A stretch of 64,000 nt of DNA from Elephas maximus indicus (taxonomy: Eukaryota > Chordata > Mammalia > Proboscidea > Elephantidae): contig NC_064844.1 of the NCBI RefSeq assembly GCF_024166365.1, forward strand, positions 1,178,001-1,242,000, in the 5' to 3' direction. The translations under genes were made by a program, and so were the position numbers. Below are positions 9,891-21,800 of this stretch, in pieces. The notes below the pieces were generated by a model. It was not told where the DNA came from. It saw nothing but the letters and a program-made list of their open reading frames with translations, and did no database searches. Within the stretch, counting starts at the first letter, position 1. Every line of letters starts with the position of its first letter.

Positions 9891-12060
9891 AATTCTTTTA
9901 AGACAAGAATTCTGACAACAACCAAGCCCGTTTACACTGCACAACTCCTGAAAGACTCGTCATTTGAAAGCACCACTCCTTGAAGTCTGGTACAGTACAC
10001 AGAAACCAGGGAAATGAAAAGGCATGGCAGTATCAGTCCAGGAGAACCAGAAAGCTGTGTAATACACGAACAATAAGAAGGGGGAACAACATTTACATGG
10101 CTACAATCATGCAAACGTTTTCACTGACACATTGACACAGCTAAAAGGAAACTATCACTGGGAAGATGGGGTGAGGGGCAGTGTGGATTATGGCAGCCAA
10201 ATCCTCCACAGGGTGGGGTGGAGAGTTAACGGATACCCTCTAAAATAGGTCAATCAAGAAATAGCAGGGTGAACACATTATTTAGAAATAAGATGCTAAA
10301 AATAGGAGAAATAGCAAGAAAGTTAAATATGGCTGCTCCTGGAATCAGGACTTGGGAGTGAGATGGGGCTGCTGTAACTCCTTATATGCCTTTTACCACA
10401 ATTTTATTTTTTAATCATGTTATTATATTCGTATGACAGTTAAAAACATAAATGGACAGGGGGATAAATATATATGGAAAGTAAGGATAAATAACTGGAA
10501 AAGTTACTTGTTCAACTAGGCAAAAAAAAAAAAGGTAACCATATGTGCTTGCTTTATTATACTACATATAATAAAAAAGTAACCATAGCAAGCTAGAATA
10601 AGAACTCCAAGCAATACCAACACTGGTGGGGGAAAACGGGCAACAGGGGGAAGTGTCTGCGGGAGAAACCAGGAGGATGACGGCAGGCCAACATTCTTAG
10701 GTTGTTCCAAGACTCCAATACTGATAAACTTAAACAGTGCTAAGAAAAACTAAACCTAACTATAGGTTAGAAGTAACCGCTACAAGAACAAAAGTAGGTT
10801 ACAGATCTTCTAAACCTGCAGAAGAAAACACAATCTATGCAGCAGAAAGTAGACAGTAAAAGAGGAACTGGACACATGGTAGTTAGAGAGAAGTATATGA
10901 AGTAACTATTGATAAAACCATGGGAAACTATCAACAACTGGAGCTTCTTAATATATTCCTCTTTAAAACTGAGACCAAAGAGACAAAAATTAGCAAATAT
11001 AAAGACGACTGGAAAAACATGAAGTTCGTTCTAACAGTGCTGAGAGGAACACCAACTTCCACTCCCTGTTTCCATGTCTCAGCACTTCCCTACAGCAACA
11101 CTCCTGCGGCCTCTCTCCCCCTCACCAACTGTTTCTTGGCGGAGGTGTGACTCAGCTGACCAGTGAGTCTGGAAGAAGAAACTGTACACACGCATCCCTG
11201 TGCCACTCTCTCATCGACCTGCGTACCTGCAGTGAAGGTGCTGTGCTCTTTTCCGGCCTTTCTGTAAGTCTGGTGGGTCTCTCTGCCTGAGGCTGGATGA
11301 AGAGTCCAATTCAGGGAAATATTAGCAAACCCTACGCCATGCCTTCTCAGCTTTAACACCAACAAAGCTCACGACTAACAAGCCATACCTGCCTGCTCAA
11401 AGCCTGGCATCAGCTGTTTTGTCACGTATTCTTAAACATAAGCAGGCAACCAAAGTTGAGGAGAGACCCGAGGAAAGAAAGCCTTCATCATGAAAGACGG
11501 AGATAAAGAAAACATAATGAAAGGGGAGCAGGGAAGCTATGTAAGAAAATTTTAAAACAACAATTTACCATTGTTAATACCCTCAGAAAGATAAGGGAAG
11601 ATATTGATTTTATTAGACTAGAAAAAGATGCTATTAAAAAGTAATGTTTAGAGGAAAAGAATCAAATCAAGAAGTTTCCGGAATTGCAAAATACAAGTTT
11701 GAAAATTGAAATGGCTTATTAAGTGCTCAGCACAACGTATGAAAATATACCCACACCGAGGCACTTTGTGAGATTTATGAATGAAGTCAAAGAAGATCCT
11801 ATAAGCTTCCAGAGAGAAGAAAACAAACAACGCAGGTCTCGTACAAAGCATCAATAATCCTAATGGCTGCAGCCTCCTCAGCAGTGACTATGGAAGACGA
11901 CAACGGAGAAATCCCTTCCAATTTATAAAGAAAAACAATGGCCAACTTAGAACTCAAACTGTCGCTCAAACTGAGAGTAGAAGTAAAGATACTTTCAGAC
12001 ATTCAAGGTCTCACACTTCACGTCTCATGCAGTCTTCTCAGGAAGCTCCTGCAAGACGGT
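9891..12060 (+). mobile_element. L1/HAL1-type relic
   Basis: The best part is 11520-12060, where GAAGATCCTATAAGCTTCCA, GAGAGAAGAAAACAAAC-like text and CTTTCAGACATTCAAGGTCT follow the order seen in HAL1/L1M sequences. The stretch 9.9-11.5 kb is weaker, A-rich and probably of the same origin. No open frame survives. Confidence 0.45.
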
Positions 12061-12065
12061 CCATT

Positions 12066-12232
12066 TCTGCTGTTGCTGTTGGCTGCTGTTGGCTCTGACC
12101 CACGGCGACCCCACGCACAACGGAAGGACTTGCTGCCTGCTCCGGCGCCATCTCCACGACTGGTTGTGGACCAGACCACTGTGACCCACAGGGTTTCCAC
12201 TGGCTGATTTTCAGAAGCAGGCTGCCAGACCT
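12066..12232 (-). repeat. Old AfroSINE/RTE-related fragment
   Basis: GTTGGCTCTGACCCACGGCG-ACCC and GGTTTCCACTGGCTGATTTT match the old subfamily of the SINE in minus orientation. The middle is diverged. Confidence 0.5.
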
Positions 12233-13335
12233 TCCTTCTTGGTTTGTTCTAGTGTGGACGCGCTGCTGAAACCTGTTAGGCATCACAGAAACACATAAGC
12301 CTTCAATGACAGGTGGGTGGCAGCTGTGCGTGAGGTGTGCTGGCCAGGTGGGACCTGGGTCTCTCACGGAAGGTAGGAATTCCATCAATGCACTGCCAAT
12401 GCCTTGCTCTGTTTCTATGAAGAAGTAAAACAAGAGAGAGGCAGGTATGGGGTATGGAAACAAGAAAGATCATAGCAATTCTCAGGGGGGGAAGAAAAAG
12501 AGAACCCAGGGTAACAGCTGTGTAGAAGATAAAGCAATCAGTTTAGACCTGACTCAAGTCATCCTGAAGGCTTTCTTCAACACAATGCCGTCTGCAGCTG
12601 CGCCCTTTTTAACCTGACGATGACTGGGTGAGCTTGGCCCGGACTATCTGTACTGGGGTTGCTGACGAAGTTCTTACTCTTTCCTTCAAGCCCTGCTCTC
12701 TGGATCATTCCAGGACACACAAGTATTCCGCTTTAATCTACTTTTGAGAGCCCTCTGACCAGGCAGATACCCAATTCTAGGAGCTGGCACACCTTTCAAA
12801 ATGCACTGACTGTGGCTAACCACATTTCCCAAGGTTCACTGGATGACTTTCTCAGAAGTAGCTCTTGTACATTCTCAGAGAGTGGTCTCTGAGGCCAGCC
12901 TACGACCCTGAGCCGCTTCTCAGGTTATCTCCTGAGACACCTCATCAAACAGCAACAACTCTGCTCTTCTGAACACAGCTAGGTTTCTCCAAGCTACATT
13001 GTTTTAAAATTAGTCACATTCCATACTCACTTATATGTATATATATGATAAAATTATTTTAATAAAAATAATATCAAGTAGGAATGAAAGTGTAGTTCAG
13101 GATCAGAAAATGTTATTCACCACAGTAATGTGACTAAAGGTGAAAAATCAAAAGATCAAAACAAATGTAGATTTAAATTAGCAGTAAAAGCAAATGCATT
13201 TTGATAAAAACTTACAGCAAACATCACATTTAATAGGGAAACTAACTCTGAGGCAGAAATAAGATGTCTGCTATCATAGCTACTACCAAATATAGACAGG
13301 TGGCCTCGCCAAAGCAGTGAAAAGGAATGAGAGGT
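12233..13335. other. Intergenic, no gene recognised
   Basis: Mixed composition sequence with short frames only. An AT-rich stretch near 13030-13080 may be the edge of the next L1 relic. Confidence 0.35.
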
Positions 13336-15295
13336 ACAAGGACTGAAAAGGAAGAGTTAACAATGTCATTATCTGCAAGACAGGATCACTGATGCAGGCA
13401 ACCTGAGAGAATCAATAATACTATAACTAAGCAATCATCCAAGCTGCAACTACAAGGTCAGCACCCCAAATTCAATGTATTTCTGTACACCAGAAATAAC
13501 AGGAGAACATTTTTAATGGCAGCAAAAATTATAAAGTACCCAGGGGGTAGCCTAAAAAAATACACAAGATGTCTTGAATAAATGAAGAGAAAAATGATGT
13601 TCGTGGATGGTTTGACCTTGCAAATACGTGAACTGCCTCTAACTTAATCTATAGATTCAATCCAATTCCAATCAAAATCTCAGCACCCTGTTTTAGAGAA
13701 CTTGGTAAATACTAAATTTTACACAGAAGGAAAAAAAAAAAACTACAAATAGCCAATTTTAACAAGGTGGACAAAGAGGGGTCATTCGCCTATTAGAGTT
13801 GAGACACATGACAAAGTTGTATTAATTAAAAGTGTACTGAGAAAGGAACTGACATATATCAATGGAATAAAACAGAAGGCCTCAGCTTCCCACTTAGGGA
13901 ACTTGGCATATAACGTAACAGGGAAAGTACGGACTGTTTGGTAGATGCTGTTAGGAACACAGACTGCAACCCTACTCTGTACGACCCGTAGACATTCACA
14001 CTCACAAGACCCAAAAGGCTGTACCTTGGCACCAAGTTCACTTCGCTTGGCAGAGGACCCATCACAGTAAACTTGGCACAGAGAGAGTCTTCCTTGGGTA
14101 AGCCTCAGGTGCCACCAGAACCAGCATCTTGTAGAACTCATCAAAGTAGGGTGCAAGTCCCCACAACAAGGAACAAGCTGTTACTCAAAGTCGTACCTTA
14201 CTCAGAGCAGTCTAAAAGCCTGTGTTTTTTCTTTTATAATTAAAAAAAAAATTGTAGCCTGGTAAACACCCGACGTTCCACATTTACCTTAACTCAGTAG
14301 ATTTCCAAGGACAAGGTAAACCCAGTATCATTTTTCTCAAAGACAAAGAGAAGGGTTTATTAACCTCTTCCCCTTCGTGACTAAATGGAAAAAAACAAGT
14401 TGCATTCATACTTCATTCTATACCCAAACGTTAATTTCATTAAATTAAAGAACTGTAAATGGCAAAACATAACTGATAGAAGAACAAGACCTAAAAAGCA
14501 CAAACAATTAGGGAGAAAATTAAAAGATTTCTATTCTTTGAAGGACACCAAAGACAAGAATTAACATATGACAAGATTAAAGTTTTCCAGTATCTGAATC
14601 TGACAAGGGAATAATATTTAGAATATTAAAAAATTTCTTGTACTGAAATCAGGAAGAAAGAAAAACCCAATAGAATAACGGGAAAATTACAAGCAGAATG
14701 AAAAACCAGAATGACTGATAAGCATATACTTAATCCCACTAATATTCAGATAATACAAATTAAGACAAAATACAATTTCACACACATAAGATTAGTGAAA
14801 ATCAGAGAGTGTCAAGTGCTGGTGCTGCTAAAGACATAGAGAAAAGGAAACCCTCACGACCTGCTGGTGGAAGTGTAAACTGTACAATCATTCCTGAGAA
14901 CAATACAGCAGCACCTATCGAAATTAAACTTACATAAATCCCTAACCTCAGCCATTCTACTCTAGAGCATCTGGGCCATAGAAACCACAGGACACATTCC
15001 TAGGAAGACAGGTACAAACCTACGGAAGTGGGAACCACCTAAGTAGTTGTGGCTAGACGAAAAGATAAGCTTACGTAAACACAAAGGAAAGTAATGTGCA
15101 CCAGTCAGAAGCATGTTATACAAAGTAATATGAACAGGTCTTGAAAACCTAACTTTATGAAAGTTAGAAGCAGAATGAGAATTACATGAAAATACGATTT
15201 GTAAAACTTTAAAACTTGTATAAAATATATGTTTTATGTATTTCAAGAAAATAATACCCAAAATATGGAAGATGGCTTAGAAGGACAAACACTGA
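13336..15295 (+). pseudogene. L1 ORF2 C-terminal relic and 3' UTR
   Basis: The plus strand keeps the order of an old L1: ATCTATAGATTCAATCCAAT, AGCCAATTTTAACAAGG-like text, then CTGCTGGTGGAAGTGTAAAC and AACAATACAGCAGCACCTA. These are the widely conserved bases of L1 ORF2 and its end. Many stops and indels are present. Confidence 0.6.
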
Positions 15296-15299
15296 ATAC

Positions 15300-18200
15300 A
15301 GTGTGGAATGAAATCACGGGCAGATAGTCAAGAAAAACTCTTATGGTAACATAAAACAGGAAAAAGTGTAGCCTTCTTGGACCAAGGATATTGGCAGTAT
15401 TAACAAAGAGGATGATCAATGACTGACTCAGTTCTCAGCACTGAAGGCCTTAAAACACAAAACCCTTCTTTTTTTACATGAGTAGTAACATCGTTAAGAC
15501 TTATGTTACTTAAATTGAACATTATTTTTCAAAATGTGAAAAACTATTCATGTGGTATAATATAGGAAGAACCTAAGAGGGTTCATGAGTTGGCTGACCT
15601 TAAAAAAAATAGCTCATTCTGCCAAATAAAATAAGCAAACTAAAAATCTATACGATACGAAAGAACATTTCAAGGCAATACTGAAAAAAAAATTTTTTTT
15701 TCCTTGTCTTGCACAAATATTCCACTACGTTTTTCTAAGTTAGGTTGTTCTGGTACTTAGTAAAGAAAAAAAAAATTAATTACATTTTGGACTAAGAGGC
15801 ACAATTGAACTAATTCTAATTTTGAATTAAATATGTGAATCTGAAATTCTATACTGACATACTTTGTGGCATTTTTATAGGAGGTGAGATATTAAGTACA
15901 CATGGAAAATTTTATAAAACGTAATTGCCATAACATCTCACTTTTGGTTATGCTTTATATTTTCTAAAAAAATGCTCTCATGTGAGGCAGATGTAACCAA
16001 TGAGGAAACTGAAAAGTAAATAATGGGACTGAAATCTCATGGTAAGTGATGGCATCTGGACTAGAATTTAGGTCTTATAAAACCCACATCTGATGTCTTA
16101 TTTTTATTTAACTCCTTTCCTAGGTAATTTTATATAAATGTAAATCTAACATTTTTCTTTAAATCATAAAGAAATGGTACAGACACATTGATTTACAGTA
16201 AATATATATAATGATATGAAGAAAAATAGACTTGTTATATTAATTCCAATCTTGTAAAATAGTTAAGTTTATCTTCAAAAAAGTCAATGAAGTTTAATGT
16301 GTTTTTATTTGTTCAATACAAATAACTTCACAATCTATTAAAAATAAAGACTGTATTCAATTTCTGTTCCTTTTTCCATTAATGAAAGCACAAGGGACAG
16401 CTGTGTTCAGTAATTGTAAACTATGACATGCTGATACCTAAATAAAATGCTGAAGCATGAAAACGTATAGCCCACCTTACCTTTTCCTTTCTAAACTGAT
16501 AAAATAGCAAGATTAAGAAAATGAAGCCTGTTTTTTTTTGTGTTACTGTAAGTTATGACTTGTTTTAATTGAAGATATTTTAGTCTCAGCATTTCTGTAA
16601 AGTAGAACTCTTTATGTACGTTCCTAAACATGACAACGCTGGAGCCTTGAACATTACATCTTACCTGTCACGATAAATGGTTATAAAATGCCTCTGCTTA
16701 TTCTAGTCCTAAATTCCTTTTATGGAATTCTACTAAAAAAAGGGACTTTTAGACACAAATAGATAGCAGTCAGATGATGTACGTATACTGCAATTTAGTA
16801 CTTAGAAAAGTGAGTTTTTGTAATTCATTGTTATATTCTTCTCTACACACCCCAGCCACAAATTCTACCCTAATGAATGACCCTTCCTGACCTAAATATC
16901 CTAAATATTGCTGACTCAGCATTTGACCTCTACTTCACTTCTAGCTTTGGATGACTGAACATCAAAATTACCTATTATACTGTCATTTCAAAAAAAGGTT
17001 TCCTAAGGTGCCTTTAGTGAATTTCTTCTACGCCGGGTATGCACTTGGTTCCTATTCATCTCAGTCTGAACTGTTCTAGAGTTACGTATTTGGTGAACAT
17101 AAAGTCTAAACGAAGACAAGTACACGAAATTCACAATCTTTACCAAGTACTTCGAAGTTTTCAACATTATCTGTAAATATACACTCGTATTCCTGATTGT
17201 CCTACTCTGTAGGATGATCACAGCAAGTATAGGGATTTTCCAGTTTTGTGGGGAAATAGCCAGTGTATTAAGGAGCCCTGGTGTTGCAGTGGTTAAGCGC
17301 TTGGCTGCTAACCAAAACGTTGGTGTTCGAACCCATCAGCAACTCTGTGGGAGAACAACGTGGCAATCTCCTCCTGTAAAGATTACAGCCTCGGTCACCA
17401 TACGGTGCAATTCTACTCTGTCCTACAGGGTCAGTAGGAATCAACTCGACGGCAATGGGTTATCCAGTGTACTGAAATTTAACTACATTTAAAATCATTA
17501 TTAAGCAAAAACAAGTCAAAAAGCATTATCGTATTCTAAATAGCAATTGAGCATTTTATTCCATCTTAGTAATGAAAACTAAACCTAAAAGAAGTGTGCC
17601 TAACATGACACAATTTTCAACATTCAAAGAACAGTCTTAATATAGAAATTTAAAAAGTAATTACACTAAGGCAGAAGCAAAGACTGTATGAAAAGGTTAA
17701 AAACCATTACTGCTAATAGCTGATTAAAGCATTAAGTGCAGGCTCAAAGAACTTGAGTCTTGGCTGAAGGAAAAGAAAGTAGACCTTTTATAGGTTCTAA
17801 TTCGATTCAGGATGAAAACTGGTCATGTTGTAAAGTGACTAAAAAGTTATATTATTCTTAGAAGAAATGGAAGCAATCTGTGAGCAAAGATGCACTTTAG
17901 CCTTTTTACCAGCAGGGAGGACTGTTCCTGGAGCAGCGCACTCTGCCTGTAGAGCTGTCTCCTTCATGGTGCTTCCGGCGACCTTTGCAAGATGATTTTT
18001 TAAAAATACAATGAAAGATACTAGTATTGTTTGTGGGTAAAAACATATTACTGCCTAAAGGAAACCCAATACTGGGATGTAATACAGATCAAAAAATTTT
18101 ATTATTCAGTTTATTTAAGGTTGTAAAAAAAAAAAAAAAAACAGCCTTTTGCCTGGTTCTCATATTTACATGCCATTCCTCAATTTCAGAGGAATCTGAG

Positions 18201-18560
18201 TCAATTAATCTAGAACTTTCAAAAGTTTTAATGATCCGTACCGTAGCAAACTGTATACAGTATGGTGCATCAATCTTTCTTTCAGTAAATCTAGGGCTTT
18301 AAATAAGATGAATGTGACAGCAATCTTCATAACCTTAAAATCTAGGTGACATAAATGTCCTCATGGTCCAAGAACTTGTAAAATGCAACCAGTTACTAGA
18401 CCAACATACTAGTGTACAATTTTAATAATTTCTAGCAGCAAAATACCTGGAATACCCACTAACAAATGTTTTCATCAGACCGTAGATTAATTTCTTTGTA
18501 AGAAATAATTTTCAAAAGTACTCTAAAGCATAGTTCAACTGCAGGCAAACATGAAAGCTA
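15300..18560 (-). other. PEX13 3' UTR and downstream flank
   Basis: AT-rich, largely single-copy sequence follows the stop codon. AATAAA hexamers on the minus strand lie at 18103-18098, 18115-18110 and 17560-17555, so an end within about 1 kb is possible. Longer 3' UTRs are also known for PEX13 and the real end cannot be fixed from sequence alone. One SINE (17271-17463) interrupts the region. I see no other gene between here and the L1 relic that ends near 15.3 kb. Confidence 0.45.
17271..17463 (+). repeat. AfroSINE in the PEX13 3' flank
   Basis: Plus-oriented, with A-box-like TGTTGCAGTGG and B-box-like GTTCGAACC of the tRNA head, and the tail GGAATCAACTCGACGGCAAT. It is flanked by CCAGTGTA at 17260-17267 and 17464-17471. 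It lies antisense to PEX13 and may be within the 3' UTR if that is long. Confidence 0.9.
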
Positions 18561-18859
18561 TCAAAGATCTTGTTCATCTCCACCTTTCCCGGTGGCAACA
18601 GGTGCAGCTGGAGCCTTACTCGTTTCCACAAAAACAGATTCAAAGGCAGCTTCCTGTTGGAGCAGAGAATCAGCAGCAGTGGCTCCTTTAAGGGGTGCTG
18701 TGCTGGGAAAAGACTGCTGTTGCCTGGAGATTTTATTCGACTCCACTGTTTTTCTACCTCTTCTTTTACCAAGAATTTTGACATAATTAGCCGGTATAAG
18801 TCCTGTTGTTTGACCATCAAGACTGGCCAGAAGCCAACCACGCACTTTGGGTTGTTGTT
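18561..18859 (-). CDS. PEX13: PEX13 coding exon 4 with stop codon
   Basis: The acceptor is CATTAG|AACAAC at 18860 and TGA is at 18563-18561. The exon encodes QQPKVRGWLLASLDGQTTGL and then IPANYVKIL, the C-terminal half of the SH3 domain including the conserved Trp and the PANYV motif. A basic, Gln-rich tail of about 70 residues follows, ending EQDL. The tail looks less conserved than the SH3 domain, with several Ala substitutions relative to what I recall of primate PEX13. Confidence 0.96.
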
Positions 18860-21800
18860 CTAATGAAAGAAAAAAACAGTCTTATAATTATAGCATACTT
18901 TAGTATCAGCTGAAGAATAATATGAGATATAAAGTTTCTCTGAAATATAAGAGATGACAATTTATGACTTTTACTTTTTACTTACACTAATTTAAACTAA
19001 TTATCTGTTATTCCTGTCTCTAACAATAAATCCTGAAAATAAATCATTCTTTTGAAATCTAACCCAGTAGACTGCTATTTTCACTAGAAGAAAAACACAA
19101 ATATAGTACCTAGAAGCCTTGTGAAAAAGATAACCTGAGATGTGTATAAATTTCTTGCTGAGGTTCTTTATTACTTTGGGACAATGGTTCCTAAAATAGA
19201 ATAAAGTTTCTGAATTAAACACTATTCAAGTAATGAAGAAAGCAACCAAGGGCACATAAGGATTCTTGGATGATGCTGGATAATTACATCTGTCGTCTTT
19301 CCTACCGACCTCGTGCTTTTGTGTGAAGGTTGTTAAGAGTTTAGGATTCAAGTGTTTTGAGTTCCTTTAAAAGAGATACTACATAAACAAAATCATTCCT
19401 TATTGTTGAAACAACCCTGTTGGGACATTCCTCACCTACTTTCCCCTGGTTTAAAAGGTGGAAACTGACACGAGAGAGATCCTACCACCCACCTTGGAGT
19501 TAACTAACGATGACCTAGATCTTTTGCTGCAGTCAGCAATACAAACATTTACAAATGCTAAATACTACAAGTTCACACACAATGCCAATTTATTCATGCT
19601 TTATTACCTTTGAGAGCTAAGTTTAGCATATCGCCAGCATGGAAAGAAATTTCTTCTTCAGATACAGCAGCAAAATCATATTCTGCTCTGGCAACTACGT
19701 GATCGTCTTCGCCACTCGCCCAGCTGGTGTGCTCTATAAGCCAAATGAAGAACCAGTTTAGGTTACTAAAATTTATACAAAAGAAATGCAGATATTTCAC
19801 TGGCCACGGTTTGCAAGCTGTATAACTTTTATCTGCTAAGAGAAAAGTTCCCCTCAAAAAGTAAATTCTATAATTCAAAACCAAACCAGTTGCCGTTAAG
19901 TAGATTCCGACTCATGGCAAACCCATGTGTATCAGAGGAGAACTGTGCTCCACAGAGTTTTCAATTAACACTATGCAAAATCAACAATACATTCACCAGG
20001 ACATCTATTATGAACTTCTTCCTTCTATTCCAACTCCAAATTCTACCTCTCCTACTCTAAAAGCCAGAAGTTGACAAACTTTTTCTGTAAGAATAAATAA
20101 TAAATATTCTAAGCTTTGTGGGCCAAGAAGCAAAATAAAGGATATTGTGTAGTTACTTATATAATAAGAAAAAAATTTTTTCCACAAGATTTTTATTCGT
20201 AAAATTCAAAATATAGTAACAACTGAGTCCCTTTTTTTGTAACACAGGTCTACTACTAGGAATAATGGAATCTCTTTGGGGGGTTCCAAGGTAGTGTTTC
20301 CTATTTTCAAAACTGACTGTAAATGTTCATCTGTTAATGCTCATTTGTAATGAGGTTTCAGTTATTTCATCTTTGAAAACGTCTCTCCACACAGATGTAA
20401 CGTTGTGCGTTACGTTAGCTGCCATCGAGTCGGTTCCTACTCAAGGTGACCCTAGCCTGGTCCTGTGCCATCCTCACAACTGTTGCTATGTTTGAGCCTC
20501 TGTATCAATCCAGATAAAACCAAACCAAACCCATTGCCATCGAGTCGATTCCAACTCATGGCGACCCTATAAAAAAAAAAAAAAAGACCCTATAGGCACT
20601 GCCAAATACTGATAGCAATCCATAGCATATGGCTTTAACTGAGCATATTCAACTTGGAAGGAGTTTACAGAATTCTATTAAATTCTTCTCTCGATATTTG
20701 CTTTTTACCATGTCATTATGTTGCAGATTGTTGTTAGGTGCCGTCGAGTTGGTTTCAACTCACAGCAACCCCATGCACGACAGAACAAAACACTGTCCGG
20801 TCCTGTGCCATCCTTTAACAATCATTGTTATGCTTGAACTCATTGTTGCAGCCACTGTGTCAATCTACCTCACTGAGGGTCTTCGTCTTTTCCCCGACCC
20901 TGTACGCTGCCAAGCACGATGTCCTTCTCCAGGGACTGAATCTGTCTGACATGTCCAAAGTATGTAAGACGCAGTCTCGCCATCCTTGCTTCTAAGGAGC
21001 ATTCTGGTTGTACCTCTCCCAAGACAGATTTATTCGTTCTTTTGGCAGTCCATGGTATATTCAATATTCTTTGCCAACATCACAATTTTTTTTTTTATAA
21101 TTTTTATTGAGCTTTAAGTGAACGTTTACAAATCAAGTCAGTCTGTCACATATAAGCTTATATACACCTTACTCCATACTCCCACTTAATCTCCCCCTAA
21201 TGAGTCAGCCCTTCCAGTCTCTCCTTTCGTGACAATTTTGCCAGATTCTAACCCTCTCTACCCTCCTATCTCCCCTCCAGACAGGAGATGCCAACACAGT
21301 CTCAAGTGTTCACCTGATACAAGTAGCTCACTCTTCATCAGCATCTCTCTCCAACCCATTGTCCAGTCCCTTCCATGTCTGATGAGTTGTCTTCGGGAAT
21401 GGTTCCTGTCCTGGGCCTACAGAAGGTTTGGGGACCATGACTGCCGGGATTCCTCTAGTCTCAGTCAGACCATTAAGTCTGGTCTTTTTATGAGAATTTG
21501 GGGTCTGCATCCCACTGATCTCCTGCTCCCTCAGGGGTTCTCTGTTGTGCTCCCTGTCAGGGCAGTCATCGGTTGTGGCCGGGCACCATCCAGTTCTTCT
21601 GGTCTCAGGACGATGTAAGTCTCTGGTTCATGTGGCCCTTTCTGTCTCTTGGGCTCATAGTTATTGTGTGACCTTGGCAACACCACAATTTAAAGGCATC
21701 AATTCTTCTTCAGTCTTCCTTATTCACTGTCCAGCTTTCACATGCGTATGATGTGACTGAAAATACCATGGCTTGGGTCAGGCACACCTTAGTCTTCAAG

